Below, one piece after another: positions 8,969-18,512 of a stretch of 64,000 nt of DNA. The stretch's first letter is position 1. Every line of letters starts with the position of its first letter. This DNA comes from Chryseobacterium jejuense (GTDB lineage Bacteria; Bacteroidota; Bacteroidia; Flavobacteriales; Weeksellaceae), in contig NZ_FNEG01000001.1 in assembly GCF_900100075.1 (NCBI RefSeq), positions 124,001 to 188,000 of the forward strand, in the 5' to 3' direction. The notes beneath the pieces were generated by a model. That model was not told where the DNA came from, made no database searches, and was given only the letters and a program-made list of their open reading frames with translations. The position numbers were made by a program, and so were the translations under genes.

Positions 8969-9035
8969 AGTGGGTGAAGCAAGGTTTTGACTTGGTGAAT
9001 GATAGAAGCTGATCGATAAAGTTTTACTTACTTTG
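8969..9035 (+). promoter_or_regulatory. LytTR-type direct repeat C plus -7-like box
   Basis: AGTGGGTGA (8969-8977) and ACTTGGTGA (8990-8998) have the same 21-bp period as repeats A and B. The stretch from the first GGTGAA through the second repeat differs from repeat A at only two positions. TACTTTG (9029-9035) is a near match to the -7 box, about 30 bases downstream, just before the sensor-kinase gene. Confidence 0.6.
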
Positions 9036-9045
9036 CACTAAAGAT

Positions 9046-10836
9046 TTGAAATCCGTGAAATTAGTTTTTAAAATACTGTTTATTTCAATATTGATGGTGG
9101 GAAATTACTTCTCAGCACAGGACACTACGCGGGTTACCCAGGCTCTTAAGTCTGCTGCAAAACTGAAAAAAGCAGTAGATAAAAATGATAATAAAGGTGT
9201 TGCAGATGCTTATGTAGGAATGGCCAATGATTATTACAGCCAGGGAAATTATGCTAAAAGCGAAGAGTATCTGATTAAAGCTAAAAATCTTTATCAGAAT
9301 CTTAGTGATAAGAAAAATCTGGAAATAGTTACCCGGAGATTAGCCCAATCTCAGGAGAGACAAAATAAAATTACTCCAGCTATCAGTAATTACAACATGG
9401 CAGCTGAGATGTCTTATAGTACAAAAAGCAGGTCAGTTAATTCAAATGATGCAGCAAGGCTCTCTTCTCCTGCGCCTGAAGTGAAGGCAGAAGCCATTCA
9501 GAATAATATCAATTTAAGCAAAAAGGAAAATGAGCAGGCTGATGTTGCAGCGGGGTACAGTCAGTTAGCAGATATCAATATTCAGCAGAAAGATGTTGCG
9601 AAAGCTGAAGAAAACCTCAATGCGGCCTATAAAATTTCTAAAAAACAAGCGCCTCAGCAAGCTCTGGAGATTAATCAGAAGCTGGCCAATCTTTATGTGG
9701 AAAATAGAAACTTTGATAAAGCCATTGAAGCCAAGAAGAAGGTTTTAAAAGAAGATTTTGTAAAGGATAATTCTCAGGAAAAAGTTAATCAGATTCAGGA
9801 ACTGGCCGATATTTATATCAAAAAGAATGATCCTAAAGAAGCCGTTGATCTTTTGAAAAATGCTTACGGAATTGCTTTGGATAAAGGCCATACGCTGGAG
9901 GCTCAAAAGAGTGTGAAGAAATTGGATAGTTTGTATGCTATTTCAGGAAATGTTGATGCATCAGTGCAGCTGTACAGAGACTTTCTGGGAAAACTTCCCA
10001 ATCTGGTTTCCAAAGACAGAAGCCTGGTAGATAATAAGATTCTTGAAGATACAGAACAACGAATTTCCCAACTGGAGAAGGAAAAAGAATTAAAAGACGA
10101 GCTTATCCGTAAGAAAAATGTATTTAATTATGGTTTGATTGGAGCTTTGGTCCTGCTCACCGGTCTGGTTATTTTTATTTTCAGAACCCTGAAGAAAGTT
10201 CAGATCAAAAATAAAAAAATAGCACTTCAGTCGCTTAGACGTGAGATGAATCCACACTTTATCTTTAATAGTTTGAACAGTGTCAATCACTTTATTGCCA
10301 CCAATAATGAGTTGGAGGCCAATCAGTATCTAACCAAGTTTTCAAAGCTGATGCGAGGAGTGATGGAAAATTCTACCGATGATTTTATTCCTTTCCAACA
10401 GGAATTGGATCTGCTGCAGAATTATCTTGCTTTGGAAAAAACACGTTTTGCCGATAAATTCGATTATGAAATTGATGTAGATGAAAGTTTAAACCTTCAC
10501 AGTCTTCAGGTTCCCGGAATGCTCGTACAGCCTTTCCTGGAAAATGCTATCTGGCACGGACTGCGTTACAGAACAGAAAAAGGATTGTTAAAATTAAGCT
10601 TTGAGAAAAACGAACAACATCTGAAGATCATCATTGAAGACAACGGAATAGGAATTGAAGAAAGTAAAAAACAGAAAACCCAACACCAGAAAACCCGCGA
10701 GGGAAGAGGTATGAAAAATACCCTGGAAAGAATTCAGCTGCTGAATGATCTGTACAAAAAGAATATTACCTGCTCTGTGAAGGATAAAGAGAATAATAGT
10801 GGTGTTTTGGTGACCATTCAAATTAATCTGATATAA
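9046..10836 (+). CDS. TPR sensor histidine kinase, LytS/YehU type
   Basis: A 596-residue membrane kinase. Order: signal peptide (about 1-24), TPR-like helical repeats (about 30-300), one transmembrane helix (about 362-379), then a His_kinase domain (PF06580 type) with RREMNPHFIFNSLNSV and phosphoacceptor H404. The ATPase part has NAIWHGL and DNGIGI. The TPR region faces the periplasm and is the probable sensor. The start is TTG at 9046 or GTG at 9055; no ATG fits. It is followed after 10 bases by an exported protein and then the LytTR regulator, so all three are one operon behind repeat C. Confidence 0.9.
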   Translation: MKSVKLVFKILFISILMVGNYFSAQDTTRVTQALKSAAKLKKAVDKNDNKGVADAYVGMANDYYSQGNYAKSEEYLIKAKNLYQNLSDKKNLEIVTRRLAQSQERQNKITPAISNYNMAAEMSYSTKSRSVNSNDAARLSSPAPEVKAEAIQNNINLSKKENEQADVAAGYSQLADINIQQKDVAKAEENLNAAYKISKKQAPQQALEINQKLANLYVENRNFDKAIEAKKKVLKEDFVKDNSQEKVNQIQELADIYIKKNDPKEAVDLLKNAYGIALDKGHTLEAQKSVKKLDSLYAISGNVDASVQLYRDFLGKLPNLVSKDRSLVDNKILEDTEQRISQLEKEKELKDELIRKKNVFNYGLIGALVLLTGLVIFIFRTLKKVQIKNKKIALQSLRREMNPHFIFNSLNSVNHFIATNNELEANQYLTKFSKLMRGVMENSTDDFIPFQQELDLLQNYLALEKTRFADKFDYEIDVDESLNLHSLQVPGMLVQPFLENAIWHGLRYRTEKGLLKLSFEKNEQHLKIIIEDNGIGIEESKKQKTQHQKTREGRGMKNTLERIQLLNDLYKKNITCSVKDKENNSGVLVTIQINLI

Positions 10837-10846
10837 AAAGAATACC

Positions 10847-11572
10847 ATGAAAAAGCATATATTCCTTTTAGTTTTGATGATGAGCCTGTTTTCCGGAATA
10901 GTATCTGCTCAGGACATTGATAGTATCAGACTTACTCATATTCTTAAAAGTCTGAAGCTTGACAAAACCAAGATAAAAGAGGAACTCTGTGTGGAAAAGA
11001 AAATGCCTAATGCAGAAGATTCTTATATTGCCGTTATTCCGTTTGTTATAAGTCAGGAAGATGAAGATTATGTTTTTACCGTTCAGAACTATATACTGAT
11101 TACAGACAGCAACGGAACGATAAAGAACAAATATCTTGATCCAACAGAACTCAATTCCGATGCCGTTACTCTAAGAAGTTTTGCCATTGATACTGGATTG
11201 TATAATATCAGTACAAATATCCGAGCATTTGGAGTGAAGGCAGATTTTGTAGGAAGCAGCAGACCCAACCCTTATGCATCAGGGACAATTTCAATGTATT
11301 ATCCGGAAGGAAAGACACTTACAAAAGTTCTCGATCAGTTTGAATTGGATTCTACAAGTGGTGAATGGGATACCCGTTGCAACGGAGAATTCAAAGACGA
11401 TCATTCTTATATCATCATGGATCCTTCCAAAACCAATAATTTTGCAGATCTTAAAATAAAAACCATTTCTGTATCCACAATAAACGAAGAAGTAAAAGGA
11501 GAATGCGAAGGAAAAGAAACTTCAAAAACAACTTATAAAACATTGAAGTTTAAAAATGGAAAATACCAGTAA
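10847..11572 (+). CDS. Exported protein of unknown function in two-component operon
   Basis: A 241-residue protein with a clear signal peptide (LLVLMMSLFSGIVSAQD). No catalytic motif is recognised. The mature part is rich in beta-type segments and contains a possible Ca-type acidic stretch. It lies 10 bases after the sensor kinase and 29 bases before the response regulator, so it is co-transcribed with both. Its position and export suggest a periplasmic partner or ligand-sensing accessory of the kinase TPR domain, but that is inference from context only. Confidence 0.7.
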   Translation: MKKHIFLLVLMMSLFSGIVSAQDIDSIRLTHILKSLKLDKTKIKEELCVEKKMPNAEDSYIAVIPFVISQEDEDYVFTVQNYILITDSNGTIKNKYLDPTELNSDAVTLRSFAIDTGLYNISTNIRAFGVKADFVGSSRPNPYASGTISMYYPEGKTLTKVLDQFELDSTSGEWDTRCNGEFKDDHSYIIMDPSKTNNFADLKIKTISVSTINEEVKGECEGKETSKTTYKTLKFKNGKYQ

Positions 11573-11601
11573 ATATATCTGTATCTTAATATATATACCC
11601 A

Positions 11602-12336
11602 ATGAAGATTAAAGCTGTAATTGTAGATGATGAACTGATCGCAAGAGAAGTATTGAGAAGCTATCTCACCAAATATTGCCCACAGGTAGAAATTTTGGGT
11701 GAAGCGGAAAATATTAAAGAAGCTGTCCCTCTGATTGCTGAAAAGCAGCCTGAATTGGTTTTTTTAGATGTAGAAATGCCTTTCGGAAATGCTTTTGATG
11801 TATTGGAAGCTACCAAAGATTTTTCCTATGAAACCATCTTTATCACTGCATTTTCACAATATTCTTTACAGGCTTTAAATAAATCTGCGAGTTATTATAT
11901 CTTAAAACCAATCGATATTCAGGAGCTTATTCTGGCAGTCAACAAAGTGGTTGAAAGTATAGAAAAGAAGGAAGAGCTTAACCGGAATAAAATTTTGCTG
12001 GAGAACTTAAAATTAAAACCTGAAAAGCAACAGCTTATTCTTCCCACTTTACAGGGTTTTGATGTGGTGAAAACAGAAGATATTGTAAGACTTCAGGCAG
12101 ACGGTAACTTTACCCAGGTATATCTTACAGATGGCTCAAAGAAAATGGTATGCCGATTTCTAAAGCATTTTGATGATCTTTTGGAAAATCCTTTTGTGAG
12201 AGTTCACCGGTCTCATATCATCAACACATCCTTTGTGAAATCTTACCATAAAAGCGGAACTGTAATGCTTGCTGATGACACTGAAATTGAGGTTTCGGGA
12301 AGCTTTAAAGATAATTTCCTGAAAGTTTTTTCCTAG
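11602..12336 (+). CDS. LytTR family response regulator
   Basis: A 244-residue regulator. The receiver domain (1-120) has the acidic pair DD at 9-10, phosphoacceptor D56 in LVFLDVEMP, T in FITAFS and K in YILKP. A linker leads to a LytTR DNA-binding domain (about 145-244) with IVRLQADGNFTQVYL and FVRVHRSHIINTSFV, typical of the family. LytTR proteins bind pairs of 9-bp direct repeats about one to two helix turns apart. The 9-bp repeats at 21-bp period before this operon and its two neighbours are therefore the likely targets. Confidence 0.93.
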   Translation: MKIKAVIVDDELIAREVLRSYLTKYCPQVEILGEAENIKEAVPLIAEKQPELVFLDVEMPFGNAFDVLEATKDFSYETIFITAFSQYSLQALNKSASYYILKPIDIQELILAVNKVVESIEKKEELNRNKILLENLKLKPEKQQLILPTLQGFDVVKTEDIVRLQADGNFTQVYLTDGSKKMVCRFLKHFDDLLENPFVRVHRSHIINTSFVKSYHKSGTVMLADDTEIEVSGSFKDNFLKVFS

Positions 12337-12410
12337 AATTTATCGTTCCTTAACAGCCCAAAGGCACTATTTTTGACGTTTTCATCAGAATTACACAAAA
12401 AATTTCTGTC

Positions 12411-12950
12411 ATGAAAACCTTTCACAAAATAATACTTCCTGTTTCGTTGGGAGCTTTGGCGTATATGGCTTTTCATTCTTATTCTGTAGGAATTCCGAGA
12501 GGAGCTGTCGCAATAAAGAATTTTGATGTTAAAAAATATCTCGGAAGATGGTATGAAATAGCCCGTTTTGATTATAAATTCGAGAAAAATATGGATAATG
12601 TTACGGCTGAGTATTCAGAGAATCCCAATGGCAGTATTCAGGTTAGAAATAAAGGCTACGATTATATAAAAAAAGTATGGAACGAGTCTATTGGTGAAGC
12701 TAAATTCGTTAAAGATACCACAGAGGCAAGGCTGAAAGTATCTTTTTTCAAGCCTATTTGGGCAGGGTATAATGTTATTGATATTGATGAAGACTATCAA
12801 TATGCTCTGGTGGCAGGAAGCAGCTTAAAATACCTCTGGATTCTCTCCCGAACGACAACCATTCCGGAAAGCATCCGACAGCGTTTTATTGAAAAAGCTC
12901 AAAAAATCGGTTATAATACAGATGAGCTAATTTGGGTGAGACATCATTAA
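12411..12950 (+). CDS. Lipocalin family protein, Blc-like
   Basis: A 179-residue exported protein. The lipocalin signature GRWYEIARFDYKFEKNM begins at about residue 45, and the closing WILSRTTTIPESIRQRFIEKAQKIGY matches the bacterial lipocalin Blc. The N-terminus is a hydrophobic segment without an obvious lipobox, so it may be membrane-anchored. Bacterial lipocalins bind fatty acids or lysophospholipids and act in envelope upkeep. It stands alone, 74 bases after the response regulator. Confidence 0.9.
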   Translation: MKTFHKIILPVSLGALAYMAFHSYSVGIPRGAVAIKNFDVKKYLGRWYEIARFDYKFEKNMDNVTAEYSENPNGSIQVRNKGYDYIKKVWNESIGEAKFVKDTTEARLKVSFFKPIWAGYNVIDIDEDYQYALVAGSSLKYLWILSRTTTIPESIRQRFIEKAQKIGYNTDELIWVRHH

Positions 12951-12961
12951 TAGTAAGGCAG

Positions 12962-12996
12962 AAAGGCAAAGTCACCCTATGGCAAATTTGCCTTTT
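12962..12996. terminator. Hairpin between convergent genes
   Basis: AAAGGCAAA (12962-12970) pairs with TTTGCCTTT (12987-12995), followed by T-rich sequence. It sits between the lipocalin gene and the convergent hypothetical gene. Confidence 0.5.
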
Positions 12997-13009
12997 ACCC
13001 TTTTATTTT

Positions 13010-13483
13010 TTATCCTTTAATATATTCCTTCCATTCCTCAAAACGATAATCAATGACCTGTTTCATCAGATCATAGTTTTCGTAAGTATCTTCAATGTGG
13101 TAGAAAGTTTCGTATTCATAATCATTATCTTCAGCTTTACCATCAAAAAGGTTCACGTAATCATCAGCAAAAGAACAGTGTTTGTTTCCAAAATCGGTAT
13201 CATCTGCATAATAATCCTTTGCAAAGCTATTTCCAAGATCACTCAGGTCATGTTCAGAGAATTTGCCGTCACATGAATCCATGATAAATTCAGCTCCTGT
13301 AATTTCTCTTCTTTTTAACTTTTCAATTTCTTCTTGTGCATCTTCTTTCAGTTCATCGGAGATCAGATCATTATGGATGCACCAGTTCAGGAACATACCG
13401 GTATGCGTTGCTCCGTTTTTCTGTGGAAGCCCTTCAGGAAAATCCCCGCCATAATGCCATGAAGCATCATCATATTTAGACAT
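13010..13483 (-). CDS. Conserved hypothetical acidic protein
   Basis: A 157-residue soluble, acidic protein with no signal peptide. It opens with DDASWHYGGDFPEGLPQKNGATHTGMFLNW, a pattern I associate with small uncharacterised cytoplasmic proteins that often sit near immunity or toxin genes, but I cannot name a function. The C-terminus has FYHIEDTYENYDLMKQVIDYRFEEW. Neighbours (lipocalin, cinA) give no functional hint. It is divergent from cinA, and start and length look sound. Confidence 0.65.
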   Translation of the reverse strand: MSKYDDASWHYGGDFPEGLPQKNGATHTGMFLNWCIHNDLISDELKEDAQEEIEKLKRREITGAEFIMDSCDGKFSEHDLSDLGNSFAKDYYADDTDFGNKHCSFADDYVNLFDGKAEDNDYEYETFYHIEDTYENYDLMKQVIDYRFEEWKEYIKG

Positions 13484-13587
13484 AACTTTAACTAATTTTC
13501 GTCAAAAATAGAAAAAATCAATTTATATTGCCGCAGCCGCATATTTTTCCGTCATTTGCAGGAGAATTTTTTTCAAGAATCTCATAT

Positions 13588-14838
13588 ATGGAAAAAGCAG
13601 TCCTAATCACTATTGGTGACGAAATCCTTTCCGGAAATACGGTAGATACCAATTCCAATTTTATTGCCTCTGAATTGAAAAATATCGGGATAAAGGTTGT
13701 ACAGATCTTTACGATTTCAGACGAAATAGATACCATTAAAAATACATTGAGTGAAGCCTTTCAGCTGGGCGATCTTGTCATTACGACTGGTGGATTAGGC
13801 CCTACAAGGGATGATAAAACCAAAAAGGCATTGGCTGAGTTTTTCAATGATGAAATTGCATTGGATGAGGTCACTTTTAATCACCTTAAAGGCTACATGG
13901 AAAGACGCGGAAGGGCAGATATCCTGGAAAGAAATAAAGAACAGGCTTTTGTTCCTACAAAATCTATTGTTTTTCAAAATCATTTCGGAACTGCACCCTG
14001 CATGATGATGGAATTGGATGGAAAGTTGAGTTACAGCTTACCGGGAGTTCCTTATGAAGTAAAACCATTGATAAAAGATCAGATTATTCCTTACTTACAG
14101 GAAAAATTTAACCTTAATTATATTCACTCAAGAATTGTTTCTGTTGTTGGAATTCCGGAGAGCATTCTTGCAGATACTATTGAAGACTGGGAACTTGCCC
14201 TTCCTGAAAATATGTCATTGTCTTATCTTCCGGTAGGAACCCGTGTAAAGCTAAGAATAACGGCATCAGGTGACAATGAAGAAGCCTTAAAACAACAAAC
14301 TGAAGACAAAATTCAAAAATTACTTCCTCTTATTAAAGATCATGTCATTGCGGTGTCTGAAGATAAAATTGAAAATATTCTGGCAGAAATTCTTACTGAA
14401 AGAAAACTGACTATTTCTACTGCAGAAAGTTGTACCGGAGGAGAATTGGCGAAAATGATAACATCAGTTTCAGGAAGTTCAAAATACTTTTTGGGTGGGA
14501 TGGTTGCTTATGCCACGGAGAAAAAAATCAAAATTTTAAATGTTTCCAGAGAAACGGTAGATCAGTTTACGGTAGTCAGTGAGCAGGTTGCTCAAGAAAT
14601 GGCAAAAGGATGTCAGGAATTATTTGATACTCACATTTCTCTTTCTACTACCGGTGTGGCAGGCCCTGGAAAAGGAGAGGATGGTAAAGACATAGGAACA
14701 GTTTTCTACACGATTCGAATTAAAGATCAGGAAGTAACCTCAAAATTATATATGCCTCATCTGGAAAGGGTTGATTTTATGGATTTCGTTTCCCAAAAGG
14801 TCATTCAGGATCTTGTGGGGCTTTTGATAAGTCAATAA
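13588..14838 (+). CDS. cinA: CinA family nicotinamide-nucleotide amidohydrolase
   Basis: A 416-residue two-domain protein. The N-terminal domain (about 1-170) is the MoaB/MogA-like COG1058 fold, with ITIGDEILSGNTVDTN and GGLGPTRDDKTK. The C-terminal domain (about 255-416) is the nicotinamide-nucleotide deamidase domain, with STAESCTGGELAKMITSVSGSS and STTGVAGPG. The product recycles NMN to NaMN in the pyridine nucleotide cycle. The ATG at 13588 is chosen because the conserved start MEKAVLITIGDE begins there; an upstream in-frame TTG at 13528 would add 20 unconserved residues. Confidence 0.93.
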   Translation: MEKAVLITIGDEILSGNTVDTNSNFIASELKNIGIKVVQIFTISDEIDTIKNTLSEAFQLGDLVITTGGLGPTRDDKTKKALAEFFNDEIALDEVTFNHLKGYMERRGRADILERNKEQAFVPTKSIVFQNHFGTAPCMMMELDGKLSYSLPGVPYEVKPLIKDQIIPYLQEKFNLNYIHSRIVSVVGIPESILADTIEDWELALPENMSLSYLPVGTRVKLRITASGDNEEALKQQTEDKIQKLLPLIKDHVIAVSEDKIENILAEILTERKLTISTAESCTGGELAKMITSVSGSSKYFLGGMVAYATEKKIKILNVSRETVDQFTVVSEQVAQEMAKGCQELFDTHISLSTTGVAGPGKGEDGKDIGTVFYTIRIKDQEVTSKLYMPHLERVDFMDFVSQKVIQDLVGLLISQ

Positions 14839-14927
14839 AAGAAATACCACTTTTTTAATTTTTTTTTAATGAATTTCAAGGTACTTTTTCACACTTTTTG
14901 AAAATCATTCATTAAAATTTAAAAATC

Positions 14928-17900
14928 GTGGAAAATTCCAAACAGATTTTTCAGACCAACAGCAAAAAACGTTGGAAAAGCGTACAATGGGGAAGCCGTT
15001 TATTTATTTTTATGGGGGCACTCCTTTTTTTGGCTTTGGGTCTGATGATGGCCGTGGACAGAAGTCCTAAAATTCCTTTTAAAGAAGACTATAAAGCTGT
15101 TATTACAGCCAATAAGCCTTATCTTCAGGAGAATAAAATTTCCAAAGAATATAAAGGGTTCAGAAGTTTTATTTCTGAAAAAACAATACATACCAATCTT
15201 GCTAAGATAGAAAAAGCAAGAGCTGAAAGACTTAAAAATCAAAATAGAAACTGGGCTCAGTTTCCCGGTGGAATCCGATCTGCATTCTATGTGGCATGGG
15301 ACCCGCAGTCTTTGATGTCTCTGAAACGAAACATCAGACACGTCAACTTGGTTTTCCCAGAATGGTTTTTCCTTGATCCTAAATCAGGAAATTTAAAAAC
15401 GAATATCGATCCGGAGGGATACAAAATCATCAAAAGAACAGGAGTGGCAGCCATGCCTATTCTGAGTAATAACTCTGATCAGGAATTCCATGCTGAAGGA
15501 TTAGGAAAAGTATTGAATGATCCTAAAAAAAGAACCACCCTTATCCAAAAGCTTACTCAGCAGTGTCTGAAATACCATTTTAAAGGTATCAATATCGACT
15601 TTGAAGATATGAACCTAAATTCTGATGAAAACCTAATCGCTTTTATGAAGGAACTTTCAGAAACGTTCAAACAGAATCAACTGCTGGTGACGATGGATAT
15701 TATGACGGATAATGATGATTACAATATCCCAAGATTAGATCCATACGTTGATTACTTCGTGTTAATGGCTTATGATGAATATTCTGCTGGCAGTGACGCC
15801 GGACCTGTTTCTTCACAGAAATGGATTGAGGAGCAGACAGGAAAAATGGTTAAGCAAACTTCTCCGCATAAAATTATTCTGGGGTTGGGAGCTTATGGAT
15901 ATGACTGGAGTTCCAATAAGGATGACAATACTTCGGTAACTTATATGCAGGCCATCACTAAAGCCAGCGCCAGTAAGGCCGTTATTGATTTTAATGACAA
16001 TACTTTCAATCTGAATTACTCTTATACAGATTCTAAAAATAACACCCACACTGTATTTTTTAATGATGCAGCTTCTATTTTCAATACCATGCGTTTTTCA
16101 TCCGAATATCCTTTGGCTGGAACAGCTCTTTGGAGGCTGGGAAGTGAAGACAGTAGAATCTGGAATTTCTATGATAAGGATCTTACATTTGCCGGACTTT
16201 CCAAATTGAATTTGAAAACCCTGGAGAATGTAAAAGGGCAGACCATGGTGGATTATATCGGAGATGGAGAAGTATTGGATGTTCTGAATACCCCTCATGA
16301 TGGAAAAATCGCGTTGGAAATTGATCCGAAAGAAAAGATCATCACAGATGAAAATTATATTACCTATCCCAGTTCTTATGAAGTAAAAAAATATGGTAGT
16401 GCACCGCAGAAAGAGCTGGTGTTGACATTTGATGACGGTCCGGATGAAACTTACACTCCTCAGGTATTAGATATATTGTCCAAATACCATGTTCCTGCAG
16501 CTTTCTTTTTGGTAGGTTTAAATGCCGAAAAGAACCTTCCGTTGGTTAAAAGAATCTATCGGGAAGGGCATGAAATAGGAAACCACACCTTCACCCATGA
16601 AAATGTAGCGAAAGTAAGCCCAGAAAGAGCTTTGCTTGAACTGAAACTAACCAGACTTCTGATAGAATGCGTAACAGGGCACAGTACAATTCTTTTCCGT
16701 GCTCCTTATAACGCAGATTCTGAGCCTACCACTTCGGAGGAGATTATTCCGGTGGCATTGGCAAGACAGCAAAACTATCTGGATATTGGTGAAAATATTG
16801 ATCCTGAGGACTGGCAGCCGGGAATAAAAGCGGATGAAATCGTAAAACGTGTAATGGACGGAATCAAAAAGGAGAGAGGGAATATTATCCTACTTCATGA
16901 TGCTGGAGGTGACACCAGAGAAGAAACAGTAAAAGCTCTAAAGATTTTGATTCCAACTCTTCAGAAACAAGGCTATCATTTTACTAACCTGACCAATCTT
17001 TTGCATAAGAGCAGAAGTGAGCTGATGCCTGAAGTTCCTAAGACCAGATCTTATTATATCATGCAGCTTAATTTAGTGCTGGCAACCGTAATTTATGGAG
17101 TGAGTCACTTTTTGGTAGCGTTGTTTACGATTTTCATCGTTCTGGGACTCATAAGGTTATTGTTAATGGCTTACTGGGCCTTTAAAGAAAGAAAAAAAGA
17201 GAAAAAACTGAGTGAATTTCCAATCCTTGAATCTTATCCAAAGGTTTCTATCATTGTACCTGCTTATAATGAAGAAGTGAATATCGTTTCTTCACTGCAT
17301 AACCTGCTGAAACAAACCTATCCGAATTTTAACATCATTATGATAGATGACGGAAGTAAAGATTCAACGTATGAAAAAGCAAAAGAAGCATTTCCAAATC
17401 ATCCGAAACTAGAAATATTTTCCAAAACAAATGGTGGAAAAGCAACTGCTTTAAACTATGGAATTTCATTAACAGATGCTGAATATGTAGTATGTATAGA
17501 TGCAGATACCAAACTGCAGCAGGATGCGGTGAAATATTTGATTGCAAGATTTCTGAATTCAGGTTCTGAAGAAAAAATAGCCGCAGTAGCAGGAAATGTA
17601 AAAGTAGGAAACACCGTAAACTGGCTTACCAAATGGCAGGCGATAGAATATACAACAAGTCAGAATTTTGACAGATTGGCATATGCTCATATCAATGCAA
17701 TTACTGTAATTCCGGGAGCTATTGGAGCTTTTAAGAGATCAGTAGTTTTGGAAGCTGGTGGCTATTCTTCAGATACCTTGGCAGAGGATTGTGATATCAC
17801 AGTAAAAATATTAAAAGCAGGTTATACTGTTGCTAATGAAAACAGAGCTGTTGCCGTAACAGAAGCTCCGGAAACCGTAAAACAGTTCCTGAAACAACGT

Positions 17901-18326
17901 TTCCGATGGACTTACGGAATTATGCAGATGTTCTGGAAACAGAGACAGACATTCCTTAACCCCAAATATAAAGGATTGGGACTTTGGGCCATGCCGAATA
18001 TTTTATTATTCCAATACATTATTCCATTCTTTTCACCATTGGCTGATGTGATTATGTTCTTTGGAATCTTATCAGGAAACGGAAGTAAAATATTCAGTTA
18101 TTATCTGATTTTCCTTTTGGTGGATGCCTCTCTGGCTTTGATTGCATTCATTATGCAGCGGGAAAAATTAGGAAATCTGCTTTATATTATTCCGCAAAGA
18201 TTCGGATACAGATGGCTGATGTATATTGTATTATTTAAAAGTTTAAGAAAAGCATTGAAAGGCGAAATGCAGTCCTGGGGCTTCCTGAAACGTACAGGAA
18301 ATGTAAAAGAGATAGCAACATCTTAA
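14928..18326 (+). CDS. Trifunctional GH18-like / polysaccharide deacetylase / GT2 membrane protein
   Basis: An 1132-residue fusion. Order: transmembrane anchor (about 25-45); GH18-type barrel (about 110-430) with GINIDFED, acidic residues D224 and E226; NodB deacetylase (about 495-680) with TFDDGP (D502, D503), NHTFTH (H553, H557), FRAPYN and ILLHDAGG; transmembrane segment (about 705-745); cytoplasmic GT2 glycosyltransferase (from about 765) with PAYNEE, DDGS, DADT, AEDCD and QRFRW (Q990-W994); then C-terminal helices. The likely job is synthesis of a beta-linked N-acetylhexosamine polymer with periplasmic deacetylation and cleavage, as PgaB/PgaC do as separate proteins. The start codon is GTG. 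Confidence 0.88.
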   Translation: MENSKQIFQTNSKKRWKSVQWGSRLFIFMGALLFLALGLMMAVDRSPKIPFKEDYKAVITANKPYLQENKISKEYKGFRSFISEKTIHTNLAKIEKARAERLKNQNRNWAQFPGGIRSAFYVAWDPQSLMSLKRNIRHVNLVFPEWFFLDPKSGNLKTNIDPEGYKIIKRTGVAAMPILSNNSDQEFHAEGLGKVLNDPKKRTTLIQKLTQQCLKYHFKGINIDFEDMNLNSDENLIAFMKELSETFKQNQLLVTMDIMTDNDDYNIPRLDPYVDYFVLMAYDEYSAGSDAGPVSSQKWIEEQTGKMVKQTSPHKIILGLGAYGYDWSSNKDDNTSVTYMQAITKASASKAVIDFNDNTFNLNYSYTDSKNNTHTVFFNDAASIFNTMRFSSEYPLAGTALWRLGSEDSRIWNFYDKDLTFAGLSKLNLKTLENVKGQTMVDYIGDGEVLDVLNTPHDGKIALEIDPKEKIITDENYITYPSSYEVKKYGSAPQKELVLTFDDGPDETYTPQVLDILSKYHVPAAFFLVGLNAEKNLPLVKRIYREGHEIGNHTFTHENVAKVSPERALLELKLTRLLIECVTGHSTILFRAPYNADSEPTTSEEIIPVALARQQNYLDIGENIDPEDWQPGIKADEIVKRVMDGIKKERGNIILLHDAGGDTREETVKALKILIPTLQKQGYHFTNLTNLLHKSRSELMPEVPKTRSYYIMQLNLVLATVIYGVSHFLVALFTIFIVLGLIRLLLMAYWAFKERKKEKKLSEFPILESYPKVSIIVPAYNEEVNIVSSLHNLLKQTYPNFNIIMIDDGSKDSTYEKAKEAFPNHPKLEIFSKTNGGKATALNYGISLTDAEYVVCIDADTKLQQDAVKYLIARFLNSGSEEKIAAVAGNVKVGNTVNWLTKWQAIEYTTSQNFDRLAYAHINAITVIPGAIGAFKRSVVLEAGGYSSDTLAEDCDITVKILKAGYTVANENRAVAVTEAPETVKQFLKQRFRWTYGIMQMFWKQRQTFLNPKYKGLGLWAMPNILLFQYIIPFFSPLADVIMFFGILSGNGSKIFSYYLIFLLVDASLALIAFIMQREKLGNLLYIIPQRFGYRWLMYIVLFKSLRKALKGEMQSWGFLKRTGNVKEIATS

Positions 18327-18396
18327 AAGGCTGGAAGCTGGATGAGCAAGGCTAGAAGTTAGTTTTCAAAACTTTTTGCTTCCATCTTCCGGCTTC
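18327..18396. repeat. Imperfect inverted repeat, intergenic
   Basis: The arm at 18327-18344 (GGCTGGAAGCTGG core) and the arm at 18379-18396 (CTTCCATCTTCCGGC core) are partly complementary. It follows the GT2 fusion gene and could also end its transcript. It resembles a dispersed element. Confidence 0.45.
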
Positions 18397-18512
18397 AAAT
18401 CTGCCTAAATTATAGATTCTTATCACGCTATGATGGTATTTGTTTAAATTTGTTTCACAAAAAAGTAACAAATAAGAAATAAATCATACATATTGTATAA
18501 ATTGTTATCATA

